A stretch of DNA of 64,000 nucleotides, taken from contig NZ_NBOF01000002.1 in the NCBI RefSeq assembly GCF_002104475.1, positions 1-64,000 of the forward strand. The letters run 5' to 3'. The notes beneath the pieces were generated by a model. It made no database searches. It worked only from the letters and a program-made list of their open reading frames with translations, and had not been told where the DNA came from. The translations under genes were made by a program, and so were the position numbers. This document shows, piece after piece, positions 55,729 through 64,000 of the stretch (positions are counted from its first letter, which is position 1; the number at the start of each line of letters is the position of its first letter). This DNA comes from Cognaticolwellia mytili (GTDB lineage: Bacteria; Pseudomonadota; Gammaproteobacteria; Enterobacterales; Alteromonadaceae).

Positions 55729-56072
55729 ATTGTACCCCTTAATAAATATTACTAACGCTAAGCAAACTTAATGCCATTAATTTGTCAAAAAATTGGACTG
55801 GTGAGTGAGTATCATTATCGAAATTAAGCCAGCAGATAATCGGTAAATTTGGTATTTTGTTTGACATGAAATGGATAAAATATAATTTTATCCATTTAAT
55901 TAAGGCTTGTTGATTTACTAATCAATCTGAACATAGGTCAAATAAATGACAAGCGAGCGGTGTTTTTCATAGCAAGTTGATTATTTTTGGCTAATTAATA
56001 GCTCTTAAGGGCAAGGAAAATGTTTCATATAAAAAGAATTATTATCTCAACATCAGATCGACCCTATGTTTA
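55729..56072. other. Spacer upstream of the discoidin-domain gene
   Basis: No gene is seen. It holds the perfect palindrome at 55869-55897 listed separately, then AT-rich sequence up to the hairpin after the M18 gene. Confidence 0.5.
55869..55897. promoter_or_regulatory. Perfect palindrome, possible operator
   Basis: AAATGGATAAAAT, ATA, then ATTTTATCCATTT: a 13-bp inverted repeat with a 3-bp centre. It lies 141 bp upstream of the discoidin-domain gene. TTGACA sits directly beside it at 55861. No regulator can be named. Confidence 0.5.
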
Positions 56073-56104
56073 GTTTAAGCTAACAGTATGCTGTTAGCTT
56101 AAAC
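56073..56104 (-). terminator. Hairpin after the M18 aminopeptidase gene
   Basis: GTTTAAGCTAACAG, TATG loop and CTGTTAGCTTAAAC make a 14-bp stem 15 nt after the stop. No T-run follows on the minus strand, so termination may be partial. Confidence 0.6.
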
Positions 56105-56118
56105 AGTTTTAACCTTAA

Positions 56119-57555
56119 TTACTTTTGCTGATAAAACGCAGACATCGCTTTATACAATGAATATAAATCAACTTTAGAGCCAACGGCATACGGTGAGTGT
56201 ATTGATAAAATCGGCACACCAAAATCAATAACTTCCATATTATCATTTGAGAGATCACTGCCAATAGTGCCGCCAGATGCTTTGCCTTTATAAGTTGAAG
56301 TCTGCCACTTTATATCAGCATTATCTAAATAGCTTCGCGTCCACGCCATATACTCTGAGTTAGCATTAAAGCCACCACCATAAAGTTTCAAATTAACACC
56401 GTTTCCTAAACGCGGTGCATTACCGAGTTCCCATACACCTGACCACGTAGGATTAACACCAGGATTGACATCAGCTGAAATAACTTTAGTGTTGCGCAGA
56501 ACCTTACGTAGTTGATAGTCGTTATAATCATCACCTTTTTGGTTATAAAGTAGGCCGCTAATCATATCAACGAGGTAAGTGGAACTCGCGCCAGTATTAT
56601 TAATATTACCCACTTCTTCGTTATCAACGAGGTAAGCGATAGCTGTATATTCTGGTATTTTTTGTTCTGTCAGTGCTTTTACTGCAGCAATGGATGATGC
56701 TTTATCATCTTGGCCGTATGCTGCGATCATACTGCGATCAAAACCAACATCACGAGGTTTAGTCGCCGGTACTAACGCAAGTTCAGCAGAAACTAAATCT
56801 TCAACTGAAATATCATATTCCGCTTTTAAATAATCACTGACCTGATCTTTAATTTTTTGATCTAGTGCTGGTTTCGCAGCAACAATAACATCAAGCTCTT
56901 CTTTGCCAATAACGTTACGACTTGTACGTTTACGATTAGACGAGTCAACATGAGGAGCAAGATCTGTCACCATAAAGATTGGATCGTTTTCATCGAAACC
57001 AACAGAAATATTAACGACAGTGCCGTCTTTCTTATCCACTCGTCCAACTAAAGCTAGTGGAATGTTAACCCATTGATAAGTTTTAATACCACCATGAATG
57101 TATGTTTGAAACATCGCAAATTCTTGCTTTTCAAATAGCGGACGGCCTTTCAATTCCAAACGAGGCGCATCAATATGTGCACCTACAATGCGGGTACCTT
57201 GCTCTAATGGTTTTTTACCAATCACAATTAAGGTCATTGAACGGTCACGGTTAACATCATAAAAACGTGCACCAGGTTTTAAATTACTTTTTTCACTAAG
57301 TTTTTTAAACCCTTGCTTCTCTACTCTTTTAATGGTTTCTGTAACGAAAGTCAGCTCAGTAGGTGCTTTATAAATATAGTCTTTATACTCTGTGGCGTAA
57401 CGCTCAACTGCTTTTAATTCTTTTGCGCTTAAATTCAACCAACTTGAAAGTGATGATTTTTTAGCTGTCGCATCTGCAGCTTGCACTAAAGCAGCTGAGG
57501 AAAATGTCAAAGTACTGGCAATGGCCAAACTTGTTAATGTTTTAGTTAAATTCAT
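56119..57555 (-). CDS. Exported M18 family aminopeptidase
   Basis: 478 residues. The M18 (aspartyl aminopeptidase) metal sites are visible: GAHIDAP with His127, GQDDKAS with Asp283 or Asp284, and DNEEVGN with Glu313 and Glu314. The family is usually cytoplasmic, but this one has a clean signal peptide (MNLTKTLTSLAIASTLTFSSA...VQA/ADA). So it probably trims N-terminal (acidic) residues from peptides in the periplasm. Metal is presumably zinc. It is monocistronic. Confidence 0.88.
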   Translation of the reverse strand: MNLTKTLTSLAIASTLTFSSAALVQAADATAKKSSLSSWLNLSAKELKAVERYATEYKDYIYKAPTELTFVTETIKRVEKQGFKKLSEKSNLKPGARFYDVNRDRSMTLIVIGKKPLEQGTRIVGAHIDAPRLELKGRPLFEKQEFAMFQTYIHGGIKTYQWVNIPLALVGRVDKKDGTVVNISVGFDENDPIFMVTDLAPHVDSSNRKRTSRNVIGKEELDVIVAAKPALDQKIKDQVSDYLKAEYDISVEDLVSAELALVPATKPRDVGFDRSMIAAYGQDDKASSIAAVKALTEQKIPEYTAIAYLVDNEEVGNINNTGASSTYLVDMISGLLYNQKGDDYNDYQLRKVLRNTKVISADVNPGVNPTWSGVWELGNAPRLGNGVNLKLYGGGFNANSEYMAWTRSYLDNADIKWQTSTYKGKASGGTIGSDLSNDNMEVIDFGVPILSIHSPYAVGSKVDLYSLYKAMSAFYQQK

Positions 57556-57708
57556 AGTATATGTTTAATGGTGACCCCAGATAAAAGACGTGCGCCATCA
57601 TAGAAGCTAATAAGAACAGCTGACAAGCATTATTCGATAACTTGCTCATTTTAAGCTACAAATGCCATGTAAAAAGCTATCACTAAATTATTAACGCTTT
57701 ATTGCTAA

Positions 57709-58026
57709 CTACATCATCTGAACGTAACGGCTCAAGATAAAGGTGATTAGCCCTGCAAACATGGTTAAATAAATGCTTTTACTCTTTGCTGCCGTGATCA
57801 CGGCAAAAGATGCCGCAATAAAATAAGGGTTGGTTATCGACAAGTTTAACTGCCCTTGTTGCACGAAAATTATCGGCACCCAAATTGCGGTTAACACCGC
57901 AGGCGCACTATAGCTTAGAAATTTAGCTACTTTAGGTCCCAACCGAATAGGCAAGCTTGGATGAGTAAATAAATATCGCGTACCAAAAGTAATCACTGCC
58001 ATTAAAAAAATTGTCAGTAATATCAT
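57709..58026 (-). CDS. azlD: AzlD family branched-chain amino acid exporter subunit
   Basis: A 105-residue membrane protein with about three or four hydrophobic segments. TFGTRYLFTHPSLPIRLGPKVAKFLSYSAPAVLTAIWVPIIF is typical of AzlD. It works with AzlC, whose gene overlaps its start by 4 nt (ATGA). Together they export branched-chain amino acids or related compounds, as BrnFE does. Confidence 0.87.
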   Translation of the reverse strand: MILLTIFLMAVITFGTRYLFTHPSLPIRLGPKVAKFLSYSAPAVLTAIWVPIIFVQQGQLNLSITNPYFIAASFAVITAAKSKSIYLTMFAGLITFILSRYVQMM

Positions 58027-58799
58027 GACTTCCCACCACCTTTATTTATATCATTCAACGCTTTTTTTGTACTTAAACCATGTTTAGCTAGTTGATTTCG
58101 ACATTGCCAGCGATCCGTTAAGTAACCACAATACATCGCAATAATAGCCGCAGCCACCAAGTCTAATTCGAAATGTAATAGCTTAAACAATACTGACAAT
58201 AATGCCGCAACAAAAACGGTAATAAGCATAGGAAAATTAGTAACGGTTGGCACTACTAAAGCGATAAAGGTGACTGCAATGGCAAAGTCTAAACCTAACT
58301 GGGTTAAATCGGGTAAATAGCTGCCTGCAACAATACCGGTAACATTCCAAAGCAGCCAAAATAGATAGAAACTACCACCAGCGACTAAGGCATAAATTAA
58401 CCGCAGTTTGCCGACAAAGGCTTTGCTGTTACCCGATAAGGCAAACAACTCATCCGTTAACAAAAAACCAAGTGAGTAGCGCCAGCTAGTTGGCAAAACT
58501 TTTAACTTATCACGCAATGCTAGGCCATATAAAAAGTGTCGAGAGCTGATCACTAAGGTAGTAAACAAAACAGTCGCTAGTGAAGCATTATTTGCCATCA
58601 GTTCAATTGCCACAAGCTGAGCAGAGCCAGCAAACACCACCAAGGGCATTAATAGCGCTTCAAGCACTGAGAAGTCACGTTGTATAGCAAGCGAGCCGCA
58701 CAGGATTCCCCATGGTAATACTGCAAGATTTAACGGCAGCATGTCTAAAAAGCCCTTTTTGGTCATTAACCAAGCCGCATCTCGTTTCGTCAAACTCAT
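58023..58799 (-). CDS. azlC: AzlC family branched-chain amino acid exporter subunit
   Basis: A 258-residue inner-membrane protein with about seven hydrophobic segments. The AzlC block PLNLAVLPWGILCGSLAIQRDFSVLEALLMPLVVFAGSAQLVAIELMAN and SSRHFLYGLALR are intact. It is the large subunit of the AzlCD exporter. The 3' end overlaps azlD by ATGA, so the pair is translationally coupled. No regulator gene is adjacent. Confidence 0.9.
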   Translation of the reverse strand: MSLTKRDAAWLMTKKGFLDMLPLNLAVLPWGILCGSLAIQRDFSVLEALLMPLVVFAGSAQLVAIELMANNASLATVLFTTLVISSRHFLYGLALRDKLKVLPTSWRYSLGFLLTDELFALSGNSKAFVGKLRLIYALVAGGSFYLFWLLWNVTGIVAGSYLPDLTQLGLDFAIAVTFIALVVPTVTNFPMLITVFVAALLSVLFKLLHFELDLVAAAIIAMYCGYLTDRWQCRNQLAKHGLSTKKALNDINKGGGKS

Positions 58800-58830
58800 T
58801 AATTAACCAACCTAAACAAATTGAACGATT

Positions 58831-59019
58831 ATGCTACGCTATTGGAACTTAAAATACATTTTCTTAATCAATTATCATGGCTTCTTTATACAACAAAGAT
58901 TCACTGTATTGATTACCATAATAACTACTCTGGTAATTACCTGTACATTAGCCGCCTATTCCAGTGTGCCATTATCAACTATGCTAAATTTTCAAGCTTT
59001 GATGAACAAAGCTCGATAA
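58831..59019 (+). pseudogene. Possible membrane-protein relic
   Basis: A 62-codon frame with a hydrophobic segment (RFTVLITIITTLVITCTLAAYSS) followed by SVPLSTMLNFQAL. It faintly resembles the N-terminus of FecCD-type permeases but stops early. There is no Shine-Dalgarno. Most likely a decayed fragment or chance. Confidence 0.2.
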
Positions 59020-59079
59020 CCATTAAACCATCGGATATTAGAGCGAAGATAACGGTCAATGAATTTGTTGCTATTGATT

Positions 59080-59345
59080 TATACCCAAGCCACTTCAAAA
59101 TGCAGGATTCAGCTGGAATTAGAAACGCCTTTAGGCAAGGCATTGATTGAAGATAATAGTTATCCTATTGTCAAAACCAATAACGATGTATAAAGCGTTT
59201 CTAAACCAGCCAGCCTGGGACGTCTGAGCAAATCATGTTCATCGTTATGTAGTTCATTAAGGGAATAATCATTGATAAAATACACGCCTTGTTCATGATT
59301 CGCTCATATGTCCTGAAACGAGAATTTTGAAGTCGCTTGGGTATA
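59080..59345. mobile_element. MITE-like element with 24-bp terminal inverted repeats
   Basis: The left end (TATACCCAAGCCACTTCAAA..., 59080-59103) and the right end read on the other strand (TATACCCAAGCGACTTCAAA...) agree over 24 bp with about two or three mismatches. The element is 266 bp, too small for a transposase. An inner inverted repeat GAGCAAATCATG (59226-59237) / CATGATTCGCTC (59294-59305) with one mismatch adds structure. TA dinucleotides flank both ends, suggesting a TA target. Motifs of this kind recur in Alteromonadales genomes by my recollection. Confidence 0.75.
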
Positions 59346-59493
59346 TACTGGGTTAGACTTAAGCCTTAATGATTCACAAGGAAAGCTAGAGTTGCAGTTC
59401 CCTCTAGAGGAACTATCTATTACTCGAAATAGTACAACTACAATATAGGAGCAAGAAGCGCTACTTATGACTATCGAGTTAAAACTTAGTAAG

Positions 59494-59530
59494 AATTCAG
59501 CATTTTACTTTGATAAAAAAATGCTGAATT
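59494..59530 (+). terminator. Orphan terminator-like hairpin
   Basis: AATTCAGCATTTT and AAAATGCTGAATT pair perfectly over 13 bp around an 11-nt loop. No gene ends just before it on either strand, so it may be a leftover of a lost gene or a regulatory structure. Confidence 0.5.
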
Positions 59531-59748
59531 GAAAAACGGTAAGTCTACTTATAACTTTTCTGGGCAAATGTCCTATTAAAAGCACTTAACTCTTAGCTAT
59601 CAGATGAGTCTACTGATAAACAAGATGGTTCAAGGTTTTTAAGTATCAATAAAATGATATAAATACCGCATCACTAAAATGTATAAAAAATGTTAATAAC
59701 ATTTATTGCATCACTTCAATTATAAATATAAAAAGGAATTAATGTAGT

Positions 59749-62475
59749 ATGAATAACCAAGCGTCGATTTTGGCCAAAGCCGTTAATATTGCACTATTAT
59801 CTTCTGCTGTTGCCGTTACAGCGACTTTAACTGGCTGCACTGATAATAAATCAGAAAAAACAGCAGTCTCAGAAATGAAAGCCGCAGAGCAATCACAAAA
59901 ACCAGCCACTAGCACTGTACGTCAACTAAGCGAATCGCTTAATGCTGATTACGCAGAAATGCGCGCTGAACAAGTCAGTAACGTAAACTATGATTTAGCA
60001 ATAACAATTGACAATAAAAGCGAAAGTTTTTCAGGTGTATCGACACTTAATTTTCAGCTAAATAAAAACAATATCAACGACCTAACCATTGATTTTGATG
60101 AAGGTAGTATTTCATCACTGAAAGTAAATGGAAAACCCGCACAGTTTACCTATAAAAAATGGTTTATTACCGTACCTGCTAGCGAGTTGTCTTCGGGGAA
60201 AAATGTCATTGAAATTGCTTACGAGCGTCCTTATGCCACAGACGGCTCAGGTTTTCATCGCTTTGTAGACCCTGAGAATGGTGAAGTCTATTTATACACA
60301 GATTTTGAACCTTATGATGCCAACCGTTTATTCCCACATTTTGATCAACCAGATTTAAAAGCAACCTATACGCTTAACGTAAATGCGCCAGCACACTGGC
60401 AAATTATTAGTGCAACTCGTGAAACAGCAATTACAGAAAATGGCGAAACTAAGCAATGGGCATTCCCTGCTTCTGCTAAATTCTCATCTTATGTTTTCTC
60501 ATTACATGCTGGTAACTACGCAGTTTGGGAAGATAGTTTTGAAGATATTCCACTACGTTTATTTGCTCGCCAAAGCTTAGCTGAATATGTCAAAACAGAA
60601 GAATGGTTCAAGCCAACTAAGCAAAGCTTTGCCTTTTTCAATAAGTACTTCGATGTTAGATATCCTTTTGTAAAATATGACCAAGTCGTGGCTCCTGACT
60701 TTAATGCTGGGGCAATGGAAAACGTTGCTGCTGTTACTTTTAATGAAGGCTATATCGCTCGCGGTGAAAAGTCTACGCAAGCAAAAATGAGTTTAGCTAA
60801 TGTTATCGCCCATGAAATGGCCCATATGTGGTTTGGCGATCTCGTCACCATGCGCTGGTGGAATGGCTTATGGCTAAACGAAAGTTTTGCGACTTACATG
60901 GCAAACCTTGCTGTATCAGAAGCAAGTGACTTTGAAAACACCTGGGATGTTTTTTATTCCGGTACGAAACAATGGGCTTATCGCAGTGATGACTCGGTTA
61001 ATACGCATGCAATCGAACTACCTGTTGCTTCAACAGGCGTCGCATTGAGCAACTTTGACGGTATTACCTACGGTAAAGGTGCTTCAGTACTTAAGCAGTT
61101 GCCGTATTATTTAGGCGAAGAAAACTTTCGTATCGGTGTAAGTAATTACTTGAAAAAGTTTTCTTATAAAAACACCGATCTTGATGACTTTATCGGTGAG
61201 CTTGGCAAAGCTGCCGGTAAAGACATGACGCAGTGGACACAAGATTGGTTATATAACGCCGGCTTAAACACCATCAAAGTAAATTATCAATGTAAAGACG
61301 ATAAAATAAGCCAATTTTCCATAAAGCAATCAGCTCCCGATGGTTACCCTACATTGCGTGAACAACGAGTAAAGATTGGTCTATATAATAGTAGTGAAAA
61401 TGGCATGACATTGTCTTCAGCGACACCTGTGTTATACAAAGGCGCAACAACAGAAATAAAAGATATTATCGGTAAAATTTGTCCTGATTTAGTTTACCCA
61501 AATGAAGCCGATTGGGGCTATGTTAAAGTTGACTTAGATGACAAGTCACTTGACGCCGTCCAAAAGCATATTAATACGATAGACAACACCACCATGCGCT
61601 TAATGCTATGGCAGAGTTTGTCTGACAGCGTTAACGATGCCAACCTTGCTGCCGACAAATTCGTCAACTTTGCTATTGCTAACATTGCTGATGAGAAAGA
61701 CTATAATGTGGTGCGAAAAATTGCCAGTAGCTTAACCTCAGCTTTAGGTTATTTAACAACAGCAACACGCTTAAAACAAAACGATTACTCAGCGCTTTAT
61801 CAAGAAGTTGAAGATTTATACCTGTCATTGTTACAAAACGCTGAAGCAGGTTCTGACTTTCAAAAACTTTGGTATGGTCGCTATGTCAGTGTCGTTAAAA
61901 ATAGTAAGCACTTAGCTAATTTGCAAAACATTTTACATGGTGAGATGAGTTTTTCTGGTTTAACAATTGACCAAGATAAACGCTGGACACTGATAGCGAA
62001 AATGAACCGTTACCAGCATGGCAACTACCAAGCACTATTAACGGCAGAACAAGTAAAAGATAATTCTGATACCGGTGTGAAAAATGCAATTTATGCTGAA
62101 GTTTTACGTCCTGAGGCAGAAACCAAAGAGAAGTGGTTTAATGTCGTTGTGAATAACCCAGAAAAATTAAAACTTTCAACCTTGCGTTATATTATGTGGG
62201 GCTTGTTCCCATCCGAACAACAAGCATTAGAAACACCATATAAGGCAAGGATACTTGCCCACATACCTAAGCTTAATGAAGGTAGTGACTTATCTCTTCT
62301 AGGCTCATTCACGGGTAGTCTTTTACCTGCGCAATGTACACCTGAAAGCGAAAAAGAACTTGCTGCTTTAGTTGTTGAATACAAAGATATGAAACCGCAA
62401 GCACTAAAAAGTGTTAAAGCATCACATCAAGATATTGGCCGCTGTATAAAAGCACTTAAGCTTTTAAATAAGTAG
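59749..62475 (+). CDS. M1 family aminopeptidase, lipoprotein
   Basis: 908 residues. The exopeptidase motif GAMEN precedes the zinc motif HEMAH at 355-359, with the third ligand Glu378 exactly 18 residues on. The N-terminal saddle, the catalytic domain and the long helical C-terminal (ERAP1-like) domain are all there. A signal sequence ends in LTGC, a lipobox (Cys30), so it is probably anchored in the envelope. This differs from the cytoplasmic PepN of E. coli. It removes single N-terminal residues from peptides. AAAAGGAATT lies about 13 nt before the ATG. A strong terminator follows. Confidence 0.92.
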   Translation: MNNQASILAKAVNIALLSSAVAVTATLTGCTDNKSEKTAVSEMKAAEQSQKPATSTVRQLSESLNADYAEMRAEQVSNVNYDLAITIDNKSESFSGVSTLNFQLNKNNINDLTIDFDEGSISSLKVNGKPAQFTYKKWFITVPASELSSGKNVIEIAYERPYATDGSGFHRFVDPENGEVYLYTDFEPYDANRLFPHFDQPDLKATYTLNVNAPAHWQIISATRETAITENGETKQWAFPASAKFSSYVFSLHAGNYAVWEDSFEDIPLRLFARQSLAEYVKTEEWFKPTKQSFAFFNKYFDVRYPFVKYDQVVAPDFNAGAMENVAAVTFNEGYIARGEKSTQAKMSLANVIAHEMAHMWFGDLVTMRWWNGLWLNESFATYMANLAVSEASDFENTWDVFYSGTKQWAYRSDDSVNTHAIELPVASTGVALSNFDGITYGKGASVLKQLPYYLGEENFRIGVSNYLKKFSYKNTDLDDFIGELGKAAGKDMTQWTQDWLYNAGLNTIKVNYQCKDDKISQFSIKQSAPDGYPTLREQRVKIGLYNSSENGMTLSSATPVLYKGATTEIKDIIGKICPDLVYPNEADWGYVKVDLDDKSLDAVQKHINTIDNTTMRLMLWQSLSDSVNDANLAADKFVNFAIANIADEKDYNVVRKIASSLTSALGYLTTATRLKQNDYSALYQEVEDLYLSLLQNAEAGSDFQKLWYGRYVSVVKNSKHLANLQNILHGEMSFSGLTIDQDKRWTLIAKMNRYQHGNYQALLTAEQVKDNSDTGVKNAIYAEVLRPEAETKEKWFNVVVNNPEKLKLSTLRYIMWGLFPSEQQALETPYKARILAHIPKLNEGSDLSLLGSFTGSLLPAQCTPESEKELAALVVEYKDMKPQALKSVKASHQDIGRCIKALKLLNK

Positions 62476-62491
62476 CTATCACGTAAGCACA

Positions 62492-62520
62492 TTAAAAAGA
62501 GGCTATAAGCCTCTTTTTAA
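62492..62520. terminator. Bidirectional terminator between M1 gene and kdsB
   Basis: TTAAAAAGAGGCT, ATA and AGCCTCTTTTTAA form a 13-bp stem with A- and T-rich flanks, serving both convergent genes. Confidence 0.9.
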
Positions 62521-62544
62521 TGTTTAGGGGAAATATTTTTTATT

Positions 62545-63309
62545 TTATATCGATTTTGCGTAAATACGCGCTTTTTCTAGATCTTCAGGCGTATCAACAC
62601 CCTCAACTTCTAAACGCGTTTTCGCAACGGCAACATGAATTTTCTCACCTTGCCACAGCACTCGTAGCTGCTCGAGTGATTCTGTTTGCTCAAGCTGACT
62701 CGCTGGCCATTGTACGTAATCTTTAATAAACCCAGCTCGGTAGGCATAAATACCAATATGACGGAGATAAAAGTCACCAATTTCATCAATATTATCGTTA
62801 TTAAGAAAACGTTCACGATCATAAGGAATCGTCGCGCGACTAAAGTACATTGCATAACCACTTCTATCACAAAGCACTTTAACTGCATTTGGGTTTAATG
62901 CTTCAGCAACATCAGTAATGGCCATGGCTAATGTTGCCATACGAGCTTGGTTTTGGCTCGATAAATTAGCCGCTACTTGTGCAATATTCTCAACCGGAAT
63001 AAAGGGTTCATCACCTTGCACATTAACAATAACTTGCTCATCAGCAAACTGATAAGTTTCCATCACTTCAGCAAGGCGTTCAGTACCTGATTGGTGATCG
63101 GCGCGAGTTTTACAAACTTCACCACCAAAACTTTCTACTACGCGAGCGACTTCATCATTGTCTGTTGCCACAATAACTTGCTTTGCACCACTGGCTAACG
63201 CTTTTTCTACAACCCATTGGATCATAGGTTTACCAGCAATATCAGCTAATACCTTACCCGGTAAACGTGACGACTCAAATCGTGCAGGGATCACAACTAC
63301 AAACGACAT
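62545..63309 (-). CDS. kdsB: CMP-Kdo synthetase
   Basis: 3-deoxy-manno-octulosonate cytidylyltransferase (254 residues) activates Kdo with CTP for lipopolysaccharide inner-core synthesis. The start [30 protein letters not shown] and [11 protein letters not shown] are family hallmarks, and the end region [14 protein letters not shown] also fits. It lies 42 bp after the ycaR gene; with lpxK this is the conserved lpxK-ycaR-kdsB order of E. coli. Confidence 0.97.
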   Translation of the reverse strand: MSFVVVIPARFESSRLPGKVLADIAGKPMIQWVVEKALASGAKQVIVATDNDEVARVVESFGGEVCKTRADHQSGTERLAEVMETYQFADEQVIVNVQGDEPFIPVENIAQVAANLSSQNQARMATLAMAITDVAEALNPNAVKVLCDRSGYAMYFSRATIPYDRERFLNNDNIDEIGDFYLRHIGIYAYRAGFIKDYVQWPASQLEQTESLEQLRVLWQGEKIHVAVAKTRLEVEGVDTPEDLEKARIYAKSI

Positions 63310-63351
63310 AAAAACCTCATTAATCTATTTTGCTAACATTACTTTTCAACG

Positions 63352-63534
63352 TTATGCATCATCTTCTGTAATGCGGCGAGCTTCACTTTCAAGTAAGACT
63401 GGAATGTCTTTTTCTATTGCATAAGCCAAACGGTCGAACTTACAGATCAGCTCTTTCTGTTCTTTATTATGCTCTAACTTCCCTTTACATACAGGACACG
63501 CAAGGATTTCCATTAACTTAGTATCAAACGCCAT
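63352..63534 (-). CDS. ycaR: Trm112-like YcaR/UPF0434 protein
   Basis: A 60-residue protein. [32 protein letters not shown] matches E. coli YcaR (MDHRLLEIIACPVCNGKL), so I chose ATG 63534. A longer frame from 63612 is not in keeping with the family. It has a CPVC motif and a third Cys, as in zinc-ribbon Trm112-like proteins. Role is unknown; its place between lpxK and kdsB is conserved. Confidence 0.93.
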   Translation of the reverse strand: MAFDTKLMEILACPVCKGKLEHNKEQKELICKFDRLAYAIEKDIPVLLESEARRITEDDA

Positions 63535-63668
63535 AACACTCTCTCTTAAATGAATTATATTTCTTAACTTTATTGCTAATTTACTATCGTGCACTTGATG
63601 AACACTCACCAAGTTTTAAATGCTATATATCAATCCAGCTAACTTTTATATCTTACTAGCGCCGCTGG

Positions 63669-64000
63669 CTAATGCGCTAACATGGCAATTTTATCTATTG
63701 CTGTTGCTATCGATGAATCATTATTATTTTCGGTAAATATTGCATCAACAGGCAAATACCAAAAATTATCTTGAGAAAAAGTAGCGCATTTTACCGCATC
63801 TTTTTCTGTCATCAATAACGGCGTATCATTTGGAAATGGTTGCAAATCTTCAGCAGAAAAGGCTTGATGATCAACAAAACCCTTAGCTATATTTAAGGTA
63901 AAACCATAGAGTTCAAGCGTATTAAAAAAACGCTGTGGATCGCCGATGCCGGCAAACGCATTAACCTTCTGATTTCCTATTAAGTTTTTTGCTAAAAAGA
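63669..64000 (-). CDS. lpxK: Tetraacyldisaccharide 4'-kinase LpxK (3' end only)
   Basis: The frame enters from the right edge and ends at TAG 63669, giving the last 109 residues. Read towards the C-terminus it shows NAFAGIGDPQRFF, GFVDHQAF and LLMTEKDAVK, the characteristic C-terminal LpxK sequence. LpxK phosphorylates the lipid A disaccharide at the 4' position. The Walker A and start lie outside the window. It precedes ycaR and kdsB on the same strand. Confidence 0.9.
   Translation of the reverse strand, partial: FLAKNLIGNQKVNAFAGIGDPQRFFNTLELYGFTLNIAKGFVDHQAFSAEDLQPFPNDTPLLMTEKDAVKCATFSQDNFWYLPVDAIFTENNNDSSIATAIDKIAMLAH

Larger units (their letters stand above)
59020..59748. other. Gene-poor spacer upstream of the M1 aminopeptidase
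   Basis: No intact gene. It contains the MITE-like element (59080-59345), a small AGTTCC/GGAACT inverted repeat (59396-59414), an orphan hairpin (59494-59530) and the M1 gene promoter region, which is A/T-rich. Confidence 0.6.

Noticed and set aside
58821-59150. 109-codon frame running into the left MITE end
   Set aside because: Starts at TTG without a ribosome site and its last part is translated from the element's terminal repeat; not a real gene.

Overview
The window is chromosomal DNA from an AT-rich marine gammaproteobacterium of the Alteromonadales. Colwelliaceae (Colwellia or Thalassotalea type) is my best guess. The reasons are the AT-rich codon use, the ribF-ileS-lspA-fkpB-ispH block followed by a PilV/W/X/Y1/E minor-pilin operon, the bamD/rluD-pgeF-clpB block, lpxK-ycaR-kdsB, and many exported peptidases. 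Taxonomy is inferred from gene content only. No phage, integrase, CRISPR array, tRNA gene or intact insertion sequence was found.

Layout. Bases 1-350 are the leader and tandem promoters of an rRNA operon read leftwards; its 16S gene should begin just outside the window. After a gene-free AT-rich stretch come a secreted subtilase and a PEP-CTERM protein (1577-5376). Then follow pssA, clpB (with a clear heat-shock promoter), pgeF and rluD on the minus strand, divergent bamD, glnB, and nadE. Bases 13551-21573 are a type IV pilus region: two FimT/GspH-type pseudopilins on the plus strand face a minus-strand operon pilV-pilW-pilX-pilY1-pilE-TapY2-like. Next are ispH, fkpB, lspA, ileS, ribF and murJ (minus), then divergent rpsT.

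Bases 30278-41128 hold an M49-like lipoprotein peptidase, an M16 peptidase pair, a GMC oxidoreductase, a TlpA-like thioredoxin, a TPR lipoprotein and an M3 lipoprotein peptidase. Bases 41212-55728 are mixed housekeeping and unknown genes: DUF3010, a DTW-domain tRNA modification enzyme, a YggN-like protein, zapE, a cold-shock protein, a SpoU methyltransferase, lepB, a ThDP decarboxylase, an exported cyclophilin with a GlyGly-CTERM tail, hxlR-nudC, arfB, hpf, an acyltransferase and a discoidin-domain protein. The right end has an exported M18 aminopeptidase, azlCD, a MITE-like element in a gene-poor gap, an M1 lipoprotein aminopeptidase, kdsB, ycaR and the 3' end of lpxK.

How the genes work together. 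Seven predicted exported peptidases (S8, M49-like, M16 pair, M3, M18, M1) suggest a protein- and peptide-degrading heterotroph. LspA, LepB, BamD, FkpB, a cyclophilin and MurJ are general envelope machinery that those products would use. The minor-pilin operon supplies the priming and adhesin complex of type IV pili. I found no clearly new multi-gene system. The best leads are the double palindrome in front of hxlR-nudC, the 266-bp MITE-like element and a related palindrome near pilV, a sigma-54-like promoter before the subtilase/PEP-CTERM pair, a PilY1 with a lipobox, and coexistence of PEP-CTERM and GlyGly-CTERM sorting tails.
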